The notes: generated by a model from the sequence alone, not told the origin. Positions 16,700 through 26,626 are shown, counted from the stretch's first letter. The stretch: DNA of 64,000 bases from Cognatishimia sp. F0-27 (GCF_020667845.1 NZ_JAFMPQ010000003.1:1-64000); one strand, 5' to 3'. Translations and numbers: made by a program.

Positions 16700-17389
16700 C
16701 TTGACCCTCGTGCTTCGCACGCAAAAGGAAGAGAATAGTGAGATGTCCGGCTGGAGCAGCCTGCGAACTGACGACCCGTTTTGACCGGCGATTTTCAAAA
16801 ACGCGACTACAATGACTGTCTTGCAGACCCTGTTGAAAGTCAAGCGATGGGCGTCCGACAGGGCGGGTGCGAAGGCACTCTGTCCCTGCCGTTCAGAGAC
16901 GACGCGGCGCGTGTCGCCATGCCTGAGGTGTTCCAAAGCTGTCCCGAGGCAGGGCTCAAGGCACGGTAGAGTTGGCAGCCTGGTCGTAACAGCCCGGTGC
17001 CAGCGCAACAGCGCGGATGCTGCACGCCTTGCCGCGCAAGCGATGCCCCCACAAGAACGAGCCGGCGCAGGGCGCTTCGGTCCGGGACTTGCCCGGGAGG
17101 TCCTCGGCTGCCGATCTGTCGAATCGGGAGTCGCATGGAGCACTGACATGAACGCGTTTTTCAGCGGGGCAGGACGCTCTGTCCCGCGCGGGACACGGTC
17201 GGATATCCGTATCGATCGGTTTACCCTCTGTTCAAAAAGAAAAATCTGCCTCTATCGCGCGGGTGGCTTGGCGAGGCGGGGCGCTTCTATTCGAGCCTTC
17301 AACCCGACCGGCAGACTCTTGGGCCGATTTTGTGTAAAATAACCCAAAAAAGTCTTTGTTCGCCCTGTCCCCGTATAGGAGTTGGTTGA
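16700..17389. other. gene-free divergent spacer with palindrome at 17180-17195
   Basis: Separates the divergent ppk2 and RTX genes. The only structure noted is a perfect 16-bp palindrome, TGTCCCGCGCGGGACA, about 200 bases before the RTX start; it could be a repressor site. The last 60 bases before the RTX gene turn AT-rich (GTGTAAAATAACCCAAAAAA), which is where its promoter probably lies. Confidence 0.45.
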
Positions 17390-20300
17390 ATGGCATTGAT
17401 CGAAGGCAACGAGGGACCGAACCCACTCGTCGATACGCTGGGTGACGACGAAATCCTGGCGCGCGGTGGAAACGATACGATCACCGTAACGGCCGGCAAC
17501 GATACCGTGGACGCGGGTGACGGTGTCGATTTGGTCATTGTTCAGTGGGACGATGTCTCCGGCGATATCTTCATGTCCAACGCGTCCGGGGCCACCTATG
17601 GCCAGGTCGACCCGACGGTGGATTTCGATGACGCGGTGCGCAGCGTCGACTTCGGTACAGCCTTCGAAAACAATGTCGAGCATGTGGACTTCCGGGCCGG
17701 ATCCGGAAACGACTTTTTTGCCGGTGGGGCAGGGGCCTGGGACCGGTTTGATGGGGGCGCCGGGACCGACACATGGTCGGATTCCTTTGCGGGAGCCTCA
17801 TCCCCGGTTTCGGTCGATATGGCGATGATCGCCAGTTCCGCAGGACAGCTGTTCGCCGATACCACGCTGGTCCAAAACGTCGAGGTGGCGCAGCTGATCC
17901 TTACGTCCGGCGACGACCGGTTTGCGGATTTTGGCAATTTCGATGACAGCATCTCGGCGGGTGGCGGCGACGACACTCTGACGACCTCCGGCGGGCGAGA
18001 CACGCTGAGCGGGGGCGCGGGCGACGATGTGGCCATTGTCGACTGGAGCGACGCGACGCAGGACATTCTGGTGGATAATGGCTTGTCGAGCTACGGTCAG
18101 GTCAACACCGCGGTGGACTTCGATCAGGCGACGCGCCGTGTCGATTTCGGAACGCGGTTCTCGCAGGATATCGAGCATGTCGATCTGCGGGCAGGCTCTG
18201 GCAACGATCGGTTCAATGCGGGCAGCGGCTGGGACAAGTTTGACGGTGGCGCTGGTATCGACACTTGGAGTGACAGCTTTGCCGGGCTGACGGAGCCCGT
18301 CAACATCGACATGGCACTGGCGGCGTCGAACGCAGGGATGATGCTGGATGACGGCACCGAGATCCGCAACGTCGAGGTTGCGCTGCTGACTCTCACGTCC
18401 GGCGACGATCGGTTTGCGGATTTTGGAAATTTCGATGACAGCATCTCGGCGGGCGGCGGCAACGACACACTGACGACATCCGGCGGCCGCGACACGCTAA
18501 GCGGGGGCGCGGGCGACGATGTGGCGATTGTCGACTGGAGCGACGCGACGCAGGACATTCTGGTGGACAATGGCTTGTCGAGCTACGGACAGGTCAACAC
18601 CGCGGTGGACTTCGATCAGGCGACGCGCCGTGTCGATTTCGGAACGCGGTTCTCGCGGGATATCGAGCATGTCGATCTGCGGGCGGGCTCTGGCAACGAC
18701 CGGTTCAATGGCAGCGGTGGCTGGGACAGGTTTGACGGTGGCGCTGGCATCGACACCTGGAGTGACAGCTTTGCCGGGCTGACGGAGTCTGTCAGCGTAG
18801 ACATGTCACTCATTGGATCGGAGGCCGGTCAGGGCTTTGCCGACGGCACCGTGGTCATGAATGTGGAGATCGTGACCCTGACCCTGACGGCTGGCGACGA
18901 CCGTTTCACCGACTTCGGGGCGTTTAATGACACGGTCCGCGCGGGGGCCGGTGATGACACGATCCGCGTGTCGGACGGGCAAGACGAAATCGCGGGCGGG
19001 GCAGGCTCGGATACGCTGATCCTCGATTGGGCCGATACGTCCACTGATGCGGTGGTTTTCAACACCAGTTCGACCTATGCGCAAGCCGATGCAGGAATCG
19101 CCTTTGACGACAACACGCGATGGCTCGACCAGTCTCGGGACATCGAGAACATGGACGTGCGACTGGGATCGGGCGACGATCGCGTGGTATTTTCCTCGGG
19201 CCGGAACGTTGTTGCTGCGGGCGCTGGAGAGGATCGTCTCTCCGGTGGCAGCGGTGCTGACACGCTCGACGGGCAGGCGGGGGCGGATTCCATCAACGCC
19301 GGCGCCGGAGACGATTTGCTGATCGGTGGCGATGGCAACGATACGCTGGACGGCGGAGCGGGCGATGACATCGCCTTTTTCCGGGTCTCCTCCCGCAGTG
19401 TGACGGTGACCCAGACCGATGCGGGCGTCGTGATCAACTCCACGGAAGGGGAGGATCTGGTCACAAATGCCGAGCGCTTCACCTTTACCGATCTCACGGT
19501 GCGCGTGGACCAGTTGGCGGGGATTGGCCCCGTGGCCAGCGACGGTCCGGATACGCTGATCGGCGGTGGCGAGGGCGATGATCTGGTGGGGCGCGCGGGC
19601 AATGACCTGCTCGAAGGGCGCGGCGGGAATGACAGCCTGAGCGGTGGCGGCGGCAACGACACGCTCAACGGTGAAGGCGGCGATGACCTGCTCAACACGG
19701 GCATCGGCTTTGACCTGGCCCTTGGCGGTATCGGTGATGACACTCTGCAGGGGCTGAACGGGTTTGACACGCTCACCGGCGGCGAGGGCAACGATCTGCT
19801 TCAAGGCAATTTTGGCAATGACGTGCTGGATGGCGAAGATGGAAACGACACCTTGGAGGGCGGGCTTGGCGCCGACAGCCTTCAGGGCGGCGGTGGCAAC
19901 GACTCGCTTCAGGCCCGGAACGGCTTCGACACGCTGAATGGTGGTGCCGGCAACGACACGCTGGAAGGCAACAACGGCAGTGACAGCCTCGACGGCGGCG
20001 AAGGCGCCGACAGCGTGATCGGCGGTCTCGGGTTTGACACCATGTCGGGCGGTGGCGGGAATGACACCCTTCAGGGCGCCGACGGGTTTGACCTTCTGGC
20101 GGGGGGCGCTGGCAATGACCTGCTGGAGGGCAACTCAGGCAATGATACGATGGATGGCGGACTTGGTGACGACACGATGCGTGGCGGGCTCGGGGCGGAT
20201 ACATTTGTCTTTGCGGCGGGGGCGGATGTCATCGTTGACATGCTTGCTGTGGACACGGTGACCATTGCATCGAGCCTTCTGGACGAAGCGAACCCGACGC

Positions 20301-20434
20301 GGGAGGATCTCTCGGGCTATGCCGGAACCAACGCCGCCGGTGATCTTGTGCTTGATTTCGGTGAGGGCAACACGTTGACATTCAACGGCATCGGCTCGCT
20401 TTCCCAGATCATTGAGGATGCCGTTTTGGTGTGA
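17390..20434 (+). CDS. RTX (hemolysin-type calcium-binding repeat) secreted protein
   Basis: 1014 residues, strongly acidic, Cys-poor and without an N-terminal signal peptide, as in type I secreted RTX proteins. Residues ~1-520 are about three and a half copies of a ~164-residue module (SGDDRFADFGNFDDSISAGG..., then VDWSD, DFGTRF, WDRFDGGAG). Two copies are nearly identical at DNA level. Residues ~600-650 and ~715-935 are classic GGxGxDxL nonapeptides that bind Ca2+. A break near 660-710 (FFRVSSRSVTVTQTDAG) is a small beta domain. The last ~75 residues match those of the RTX proteins at 30601 and 50821, so they probably form the secretion-signal domain. AGGAG lies 8 bases before the ATG. No enzymatic domain is seen; an adhesin or S-layer-like role is possible. 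Confidence 0.9.
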   Translation: MALIEGNEGPNPLVDTLGDDEILARGGNDTITVTAGNDTVDAGDGVDLVIVQWDDVSGDIFMSNASGATYGQVDPTVDFDDAVRSVDFGTAFENNVEHVDFRAGSGNDFFAGGAGAWDRFDGGAGTDTWSDSFAGASSPVSVDMAMIASSAGQLFADTTLVQNVEVAQLILTSGDDRFADFGNFDDSISAGGGDDTLTTSGGRDTLSGGAGDDVAIVDWSDATQDILVDNGLSSYGQVNTAVDFDQATRRVDFGTRFSQDIEHVDLRAGSGNDRFNAGSGWDKFDGGAGIDTWSDSFAGLTEPVNIDMALAASNAGMMLDDGTEIRNVEVALLTLTSGDDRFADFGNFDDSISAGGGNDTLTTSGGRDTLSGGAGDDVAIVDWSDATQDILVDNGLSSYGQVNTAVDFDQATRRVDFGTRFSRDIEHVDLRAGSGNDRFNGSGGWDRFDGGAGIDTWSDSFAGLTESVSVDMSLIGSEAGQGFADGTVVMNVEIVTLTLTAGDDRFTDFGAFNDTVRAGAGDDTIRVSDGQDEIAGGAGSDTLILDWADTSTDAVVFNTSSTYAQADAGIAFDDNTRWLDQSRDIENMDVRLGSGDDRVVFSSGRNVVAAGAGEDRLSGGSGADTLDGQAGADSINAGAGDDLLIGGDGNDTLDGGAGDDIAFFRVSSRSVTVTQTDAGVVINSTEGEDLVTNAERFTFTDLTVRVDQLAGIGPVASDGPDTLIGGGEGDDLVGRAGNDLLEGRGGNDSLSGGGGNDTLNGEGGDDLLNTGIGFDLALGGIGDDTLQGLNGFDTLTGGEGNDLLQGNFGNDVLDGEDGNDTLEGGLGADSLQGGGGNDSLQARNGFDTLNGGAGNDTLEGNNGSDSLDGGEGADSVIGGLGFDTMSGGGGNDTLQGADGFDLLAGGAGNDLLEGNSGNDTMDGGLGDDTMRGGLGADTFVFAAGADVIVDMLAVDTVTIASSLLDEANPTREDLSGYAGTNAAGDLVLDFGEGNTLTFNGIGSLSQIIEDAVLV
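17890..18792 (+). repeat. tandem ~492-bp direct repeat inside the RTX gene
   Basis: The segments 17890-18300 and 18382-18792 are almost the same sequence, offset by 492 bases (164 codons). The similarity is at nucleotide level including third positions, which points to recent tandem duplication or gene conversion. Confidence 0.8.
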
Positions 20435-20891
20435 GATGCGCATCCTCAACCCCCGTTAATGCCTATGTCCATGTTGCACTTGGTCATATGCGGTTTGACG
20501 GCTGCCGGATCTGCTGTGGTCGTGGTGGAGGCTATGCATCTGACACGTCTGAAAAACCTGAGGTTTGGCATCGAAGGGATCGTCCCGACCAGTGTCGCCC
20601 AGATCTCCGGCGGAGGCGGCGGGAATGCCTGCAGCCTCCCCCGCCTTGGTGCCGACAATCCGATACCCCATGATGTCTTGACGATCACGCTTGCATTGCA
20701 AAGCCTTGCAATCATGCTCCGCACATACGGCAGTTCGGGCCAATCCGGCGCCTTCGGAATGGGTTGCGGTCCGGGACGTGGGGGCAAGCCGGAAGGATGC
20801 GGCTCCCCGGACGTGATGCTTTTGCGCGAAAAGGCTGCGGCGGTCGACGCCCGGGATGTCCCGGGCGCGACGCCTCTGCCAGAACCCCGCT
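20435..20891. other. gene-free spacer between convergent RTX genes
   Basis: Open frames exist on both strands but none has a ribosome site or recognisable product. A 9-bp inverted repeat (CGCCCGGGA, TG, TCCCGGGCG) at 20848-20867 lies 25 bases past the stop of the minus-strand gene and could be part of its terminator, though no T-run follows. Confidence 0.45.
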
Positions 20892-23800
20892 CTACAAGGC
20901 GAAGACATCAACGATGATATCCGCAGCGCTGAGGGTTGGCGCTGCGTCGAGGATGGCGAACAGGACCGGCGCGCCGGCCCCGGTGCCATCGGCGTCGAAA
21001 CTCAGATTTCCGCCGTCATAGAGCAGAACAGCACTGTCATCCACTGGCCCGTCCGGCGCGATGAGCAGGCGATCCTCTGGCAGCGCCCCGAGCGGGAGCC
21101 CATCGAAGCCGGCGCTGTCGAGCCGGATCTCGTCGTGGCCCGGCTCAAACACCACCCGGTCGGGGCCCTGCGCCGGATCCACGAACCAGAAGCTATCTGC
21201 CCCTGTCCCGCCATCCAGAACATCTGCCTGCGCTCCCCCGATCAGACTGTCATCGCCACCCTGCGCCCGGACCGTGACCGGACCGCGCGTAAAGGCCGAC
21301 GCGTTGAAGAGATTGCTGCCGGCATAGCCCGTCAGCACCACCGCATCGATCTCCACAAGCGTATCCGTGCCTAGGCCTGTCAGCTGCGTGTCGGTCACAG
21401 CGAAATCCGCATCACCCGAGGCCCTGACCTCATCAAAGAACCCCGGGCGTCCAATCAGCATGTCATCGCCGCCGTGCCCCTCGAGCGTCAGCGCGGCGCC
21501 GGTAAAGGCCGAACCGTCCAGCACATTGTCACCGACACCGCCGGTGAGGCTCGCCCGCTCGATACCATCCAGAAGATCGGTGCCCAGCCCCGTGAGTTCG
21601 GTATCGGTGAGGGTCATGTCGCTATCGCCGAAGCTGTGGACCAGATCCGAGCCTGCCCCGCCAAAGAGCTGGTTGGTTCCGGGCCCGCCGATCAGGATGT
21701 CATTGCCGCTGCCGCCGCGCAGGACATCGTCCCCCTGACTGCCGACGAACTTGACGGTCCCGACTGTGAAGCCGGAGGCGTCGAAGGTGACACCGCGCCC
21801 CTCGGCCGACAGAACGACCTGATCGACATCCACAAGAGTGACGTTGCCATTGCCGCTGAGCAGCGTATCGGTGACCGTCATGTCCGCGTCGCCCCACTGG
21901 AAGACGCTGTCAAATCCATTGGCCCGGCCGATCACCGTATCGTCGCCGCCATTGGGGTGGGCCGCGGCGCTTGGGCCGGTGAAGGCGCTGAAATCAAAAA
22001 CATTCGCGCTCTGCCCGCCGGACAGGTGGACGCTGTCGATATCGACCAGCGTGTCGGTGCCGCGCCCGGTCAGGCCGGTGTCGGTGAGGGTGAAGTCGAC
22101 ATCCCCGCGTTCGCGGACCATGTCGGAAAAGCCGCTCCGGCCGATGAAGGTATCATCGCCATCCAAGCCGCTGAGCGTGACGGACTGCAAGGTCGCCGCC
22201 GAGACATCGAAGGTATTGTCACCGGACCCGCCGGTCAGCCGCGCGGCGTCAATCCCGACAAGCGTGTCCACGCCATCGCCCTGCAATTGGGTGTCAGTCA
22301 GCACGAAATCGGCATCGGCGGTGGCTTCGACCCGGTCGAACGCCGTGCCGCCGATGAAGCGGTCATTGCCACCCTGACCGACCAGAAAGGTCCGGAGGCC
22401 GGTGAACCCGGAGACATCCAAGGCATTGTCGCCTGCGCCGCCGGTCAGCCGCGCCATCTCGATGCCACGAAAACTGTCCGTGCCATTGCCAGCCAGCGTC
22501 GCCGCGCCGAGCGTGAAGTCGGCATCAGCCTGCTCGAACAGCATGTCGAGCCCGGCCCCACCGGTCAGATCATCGTCGCCGGCGCCGCCGCTCAGCATGT
22601 TGACGGTCGCGCGACCCGGCGCCGCAAGACCGCTCACCGGTGCAATCAGCGTGTCGTTTCCGCCCCGGCCCTCCAGCGTCACAGTCCCGTCGGTGAACCC
22701 GCTCGCGTCGATGGTGTTGTCGCGGCTGTTGCCGGCCAGCTGAACCCGCTCGATACTGGACAGGATGTTTGTACCGGCCCCGATCAGCTGTGTGTTGGTC
22801 AGCGTATAGGCGTCCTGAGAATCCGATTTGACGGTGTCGATTCCCGGTCCGCCATAAAAGATGTCGTTTCCTTCATAGCCGCGCAGGACATCGTTGCCCG
22901 CGCCGGCAAGAAACAGGTCCCCGAACTGCGACCCTTGGATATGGTCTTCATTATCGGTGCCGATCCGTTCGCGCAGATCCAACAGGGCTATGGAGGTCAC
23001 AGTGGTGTCGCTCAGTCCACCCTCATCGGTCACTGTGACGTCCAAGGTGAAGGCCGGTGTCGTCTCGTAATCCAAATCATCGGAATCAGCCACGGTGATC
23101 GCGCCGGTTGCTGCGTCGATGGCAAAGGCTGGGGTTCCGTCGCCATCCGGATCCGTATTGCCGCTGGTGATGGCAAAACGGATCGTTTCTCCCAACCCAA
23201 GATCGCTTGCATCGACCACACCGACCGGTGACAGGTCTGGCGTGCCTTCCGGCAATCGCCAGGCCGCAGAACGAATTTCGAAACGCCAAAGCCCTTCTTC
23301 ACCGGTGTTGCCGGGAATATCCTCGAGCCGCAGCATCTCGGATTGGCTGCCTGACTGGGGCAACTCGAAAAATTCTTCGTTTCCCGACGAGAATCCCGCA
23401 CGCGCCCGGTCGCCTCTGGTCCAATTGATTGCTTCGTAGCGGAACTCGATATTGAAATCGCCAAGGGTCCGCCCGACTTCGTAAGAAGCGTCCTCTATGA
23501 CCAACTGGAACGCGTTCCGCACGGTGTCGGAGCCCTGATAGGCAGTAACATCGTCCCAAGTCACAACGAAACGGTCGTTCTCAACGTCAAGGTCGTAGTA
23601 AACGCGGTTTGTGCCCTGCGACGTCCCGCCCGGAGTGACGTCCACGATATCGCTGCGGGTTAACACGTCAGACCAGAATGGAAAAATCCCGGCCCTCGTG
23701 TCGTTGGCGATGGGTGACGGCGTCCACGTCCGGAAGGGCCCGGTAAACGTGACGTTCCCATTATTGTTCACCCACAGCGAGTCAAAAACGGTTCCATAGA

Positions 23801-23927
23801 AATCAAGACCATTTTCGAAAACCGCGGACAATTCGATTTCACCGGTTGAACCGTCGTCGTTGCGGGGCAATACGCCCTCTCCAAACCCGATCGTGCCGCC
23901 GAGATCCTGCAAAAGTGGTTGCGTCAT
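20892..23927 (-). CDS. NIDO- and cadherin-domain protein with RTX-like repeats
   Basis: 1011 residues in three zones. Residues ~40-220 are a nidogen-like (NIDO) domain: LWVNNNGNVTFTGPF, FPFWSDVLTR, FVVTWDDVTAY and FQLVIED are its usual strands. Residues ~235-325 are a cadherin-type repeat (FAIDAATGAITVADSDDLDYE). The remainder holds about eight copies of a ~65-residue unit (DFTLTDTGLTGRGTDTLVDID...LSGG...FDFSAFTG), each with an RTX-type GGDDxxIG turn. It ends with a C-terminal module, LFAILDAAPTLSAADIIVDVFAL. No signal peptide is present, so type I export is expected. AGGGAGATATACC precedes the ATG. NIDO and cadherin domains suggest binding to matrix or other cells. Confidence 0.88.
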   Translation of the reverse strand: MTQPLLQDLGGTIGFGEGVLPRNDDGSTGEIELSAVFENGLDFYGTVFDSLWVNNNGNVTFTGPFRTWTPSPIANDTRAGIFPFWSDVLTRSDIVDVTPGGTSQGTNRVYYDLDVENDRFVVTWDDVTAYQGSDTVRNAFQLVIEDASYEVGRTLGDFNIEFRYEAINWTRGDRARAGFSSGNEEFFELPQSGSQSEMLRLEDIPGNTGEEGLWRFEIRSAAWRLPEGTPDLSPVGVVDASDLGLGETIRFAITSGNTDPDGDGTPAFAIDAATGAITVADSDDLDYETTPAFTLDVTVTDEGGLSDTTVTSIALLDLRERIGTDNEDHIQGSQFGDLFLAGAGNDVLRGYEGNDIFYGGPGIDTVKSDSQDAYTLTNTQLIGAGTNILSSIERVQLAGNSRDNTIDASGFTDGTVTLEGRGGNDTLIAPVSGLAAPGRATVNMLSGGAGDDDLTGGAGLDMLFEQADADFTLGAATLAGNGTDSFRGIEMARLTGGAGDNALDVSGFTGLRTFLVGQGGNDRFIGGTAFDRVEATADADFVLTDTQLQGDGVDTLVGIDAARLTGGSGDNTFDVSAATLQSVTLSGLDGDDTFIGRSGFSDMVRERGDVDFTLTDTGLTGRGTDTLVDIDSVHLSGGQSANVFDFSAFTGPSAAAHPNGGDDTVIGRANGFDSVFQWGDADMTVTDTLLSGNGNVTLVDVDQVVLSAEGRGVTFDASGFTVGTVKFVGSQGDDVLRGGSGNDILIGGPGTNQLFGGAGSDLVHSFGDSDMTLTDTELTGLGTDLLDGIERASLTGGVGDNVLDGSAFTGAALTLEGHGGDDMLIGRPGFFDEVRASGDADFAVTDTQLTGLGTDTLVEIDAVVLTGYAGSNLFNASAFTRGPVTVRAQGGDDSLIGGAQADVLDGGTGADSFWFVDPAQGPDRVVFEPGHDEIRLDSAGFDGLPLGALPEDRLLIAPDGPVDDSAVLLYDGGNLSFDADGTGAGAPVLFAILDAAPTLSAADIIVDVFAL

Positions 23928-24171
23928 GGTATATCTCCCTATTGATCCAAACAGCGACAGCCAGAACGATCTGAGCCATCATATGTCCGTTAAGAATGCG
24001 CGCGAGTCTCGGTGATCCTGCCGGGTCCGTATTCGCTAGGACGGTGAAAAGCGCGTGAGCAAAAACAATCGAGCGCAGTGGCCAATGAACTGTTGCAATT
24101 GTTAATCCGGAAAGCGGGCTTTTGGAGCGAAATAGCATCCACATCGGTCACGCGATTTGTGGAGTCCACGG

Positions 24172-24444
24172 TCACTGGATCCCGTGCGGTGAGCAGCATG
24201 GTCTAACACGCCCATATTGACCGCCATGGATGGACCTATAGGGGCCGAGGATCAGCGCGTCCTTTCCATCGCCATCGATATCGCCGGCCAAGGCGACAGA
24301 ACTGCCCGAGCCGTCAATCCTTACAGGCCCAATAAACCGATTTCCGAGGTGAACGACCTCGCCGCGGCCACCCGCATCCTGCGCCGGGGCAACAGAAGCG
24401 GCTGCATGGTCATCTGCTTCAGTGCCCTAAAATCCATCTTCCAT
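24172..24444 (-). pseudogene. decayed FG-GAP repeat gene
   Basis: From an ATG at 24444 the frame meets a TAG after five codons. Past it, the same frame reads a single intact FG-GAP blade (GSGSSVALAGDIDGDGKDALILGP, then HGGQYG) and stops at 24172. The Ca2+ loop DIDGDGKD closely matches the blades of the 36380-39370 protein. The box in front is the same 15 bases as that gene's FNR-type box. It therefore looks like the 5' end of a former paralogue, now interrupted and truncated. Frames are short, so misreading of a functional small gene is possible. Confidence 0.6.
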
Positions 24445-24505
24445 GACGTCGCCCCGATTCCGCGATTGTGCAGAAGCCAGATTAGGCGCTTCCAAAACAT
24501 TCGCA

Positions 24506-24519
24506 TTGACGCATATCAA
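24506..24519 (-). promoter_or_regulatory. FNR-type box before the FG-GAP remnant
   Basis: TTGACGCATATCAA matches the FnrL consensus TTGAT-N4-ATCAA with one difference. On the minus strand a TAATCT -10-like element follows after 21 bases and the remnant's ATG 62 bases from the box. This is the geometry of an FNR-activated promoter. Confidence 0.6.
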
Positions 24520-24873
24520 TCGCCCGCGGTTCGATCTTCTGGGGCGGACGGTTATTGCAGGGCATGACGTGCATGCGTGGATCCAAGTCAGGGGCGGGCC
24601 AAGCATGACCGGTCATGCTCATGCCTGTGCCCATGGAGCGGCGACGTCGCAGACATGGGCGGGAATTGCGCGGGTCGCCGTCGGTCGATGCAGAGGTCGG
24701 GATTGGTTCGGCGCGAAATCTGCTCCGGCCAGAATGGTCTAAGGGCAGTCGTCCCGACCGGCCCCGCGTATCGCAGGCACCACCCTGTTGCCGACGACCC
24801 GGAGACGGATCAGTGCCCTACGATCAGCAGCGGAGCGGCTCTCGATCCAGCGGTCTGCTTCGAAGCGGGTGGC
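24520..24873. other. gene-free stretch
   Basis: Open frames on the plus strand downstream of the FNR-type box have no recognisable product or ribosome site. Nothing else was identified. Confidence 0.4.
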
Positions 24874-25560
24874 TCAAACGGCTTGATATCCAGACCCTGT
24901 GTGACGCCTGCCGAGATCGCGCATCGCCAACAGAAGATAGCTGGAGACAATTGCCGCCATGAAACACCAGACCGACGTGAATGCATACTGCGCGAATATG
25001 AAGCCCGCGATGACAGACAGGGTGATGATGACGCCAAAGATCCGGATATGTTTTTCGGATGAAAGGAGCAGGGGCAGGCAAACAATACCGGCATAGATGA
25101 TCCGAATGACCGTGTAGGGAACGATCCCCTCCCAGATCAGTCGGGAGTTGTAATCGATGGAGTGCTTCTCGATCCTCAGCGGCACCCAGTCCGGGTGGAA
25201 CATCAAAGGCGCAAAAAGCGACAGCCCCAAGAGAAACCCGAAGGCACTCAAACCGAGAAAGATCCGCCGTCGGTTTTTGCGAGCTTCGACAAGCCATGTC
25301 GCAAAAGGCACGAGGAACGGCCAGACGAAATAGGCAAAAAACAGGAAACCCAAGGCAAAGAGGTGTAATCGTGCAGCATCGGGCTGGCCGATGGTCATCC
25401 AGATTCCGCCTTCGAGGAATTGCTGGAAACCGAAAAAGAGTGGGAAGACGGCGAAACCCAGATACCGGCGGTCCGCCATCCAGGCCGTCCTGATGGTGTA
25501 GGCGGCAACGGGCATCAGCAGTGTTGCCGTCGTGAAGCTGGCCGTTGCGGAAAAACACAT
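24874..25560 (-). CDS. membrane protein, DUF6629-like
   Basis: 228 residues with about seven hydrophobic helices. The opening MCFSATASFTTATLLMPVAAYTIR and the following GFQQFLEGGIW pattern are those of the DUF6629 family, inner-membrane proteins of unknown function. The helices run almost continuously to QYAFTSVWCFMAAIVSSYLLL, with a short basic C-terminus (DLGRRHTGSG). The gene stands alone, 117 bases upstream (in transcription) of nothing obvious and 117 bases from the NTF2-like gene end, same strand. Function unknown. Confidence 0.78.
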   Translation of the reverse strand: MCFSATASFTTATLLMPVAAYTIRTAWMADRRYLGFAVFPLFFGFQQFLEGGIWMTIGQPDAARLHLFALGFLFFAYFVWPFLVPFATWLVEARKNRRRIFLGLSAFGFLLGLSLFAPLMFHPDWVPLRIEKHSIDYNSRLIWEGIVPYTVIRIIYAGIVCLPLLLSSEKHIRIFGVIITLSVIAGFIFAQYAFTSVWCFMAAIVSSYLLLAMRDLGRRHTGSGYQAV

Positions 25561-25677
25561 GGTTCAACTCCCCCGAACGCGTCAGAAGCGCAAAGGTTGG
25601 TCCGCCGCCATATGCGGAGGCCGGATTTCCGAAATGACTGTCAGAAGGCAGATGGACGGTGCGCCTTGGCGCGTCGC

Positions 25678-26055
25678 CTATTTCGGCATCATGAAGAACT
25701 CTTCCCGAACGATTTTGCCGTCCTCGACCGAATAGATGGCGATTTCGCGCAGGGTCATCTGCCGACCGGTCGCCTTCTGCGTCACCTTGACTTCAAACCG
25801 CACAGCGAACCGGTTTGGTGGATGGATATAGGGCCCATCTGCGTCGAGTGCCTCGATTTCGTGAGCGGCCGCCCAGGTTTCGCGTTTGGCCTTGATCGCG
25901 CCGCTTCCCTTTGCAATCCGGAGATCGCGACCGGGAGGGACAACCGCCTCAACCGACTCCGCGCTCTCGGCATAGATGTCGTCGACATGCGCAATACCGC
26001 GGCGATCCCGCATCGCCTCGACGAACTCCCGTCCAATCTTGATCAGCTCTTCCAT
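25678..26055 (-). CDS. SnoaL/NTF2-like fold protein
   Basis: 125 residues starting MEELIKIGREFVEAMRDRR, with GAGGAGGGG before the ATG at 26055. The pattern of an N-terminal helix, a DDIYAESAESVEAVVP loop and a curved sheet (FAVRFEVKVTQKATGRQMTLREIAIYSVEDGKIVREEFF) is that of SnoaL-like/NTF2-like proteins. This fold covers small isomerases and ligand-binding proteins. There is no signal peptide. No substrate can be proposed, and neighbours give no clue. Confidence 0.75.
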   Translation of the reverse strand: MEELIKIGREFVEAMRDRRGIAHVDDIYAESAESVEAVVPPGRDLRIAKGSGAIKAKRETWAAAHEIEALDADGPYIHPPNRFAVRFEVKVTQKATGRQMTLREIAIYSVEDGKIVREEFFMMPK

Positions 26056-26626
26056 GGCACCCCTCCTCGCTACCGATGAATTATAACCCTTTTGTCGGGT
26101 GCATGACTTGACGAGGATCATGGTGCCTCGATGGGTCTCTCCTTCACGGGACCGGTCGCGCATCAACAGGTGAGCACTCTGAACGGTTGCACGCCCTCTC
26201 AAGCATAGAATATGGGATCGCCCCCTCGCGACGCAGCATGGACGATCACGGCAGCGCCGGGGCTGCCGCGATCGCTCCGCTGTTCTGGATCGGCCTGATC
26301 ATCCAAAAGGCAGGCAGGCGGCGACCCGCTGTTCCACCAGAGCTTGATCGCAAATGTCTCTTCATCCCATTCACCCGCCGGTCTGGCGCTCTTGCTCACC
26401 ATGCCCGCTTCGACCCTGCGACGGTGACCATGATTGGTTGGGTCGGTTTCTGGACGGGTGCTCCTGATTGCGGGGCCGACTCGTGAAGGCATTGGCCAGC
26501 AAGCGATGGTTCGGGTGCCGAAATATGGGCGACAGGTGTTGCATTGCGATCAACGGGTTTCGATGAGCGGAGGGGGTGTGGTGCCCGCTGCCCGCGGGTC
26601 GCGACATGCGATTGACCGGACATTAC
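26056..26626. other. gene-free stretch
   Basis: Lies between the NTF2-like gene start and the FNR-controlled promoter. It holds no supported coding frame. TTGACGAGGATCAT at 26108-26121 resembles an FNR box only weakly. Confidence 0.4.

Noticed and set aside
20459-20917. 152-codon plus-strand frame between convergent RTX genes
   Set aside because: No ribosome site, no family match, Gly/Pro-rich second half and overlap with the end of the other RTX gene.
26108-26121. TTGACGAGGATCAT as a fifth FNR box
   Set aside because: Two half-site mismatches and no -10 at the expected distance before the NTF2-like gene.
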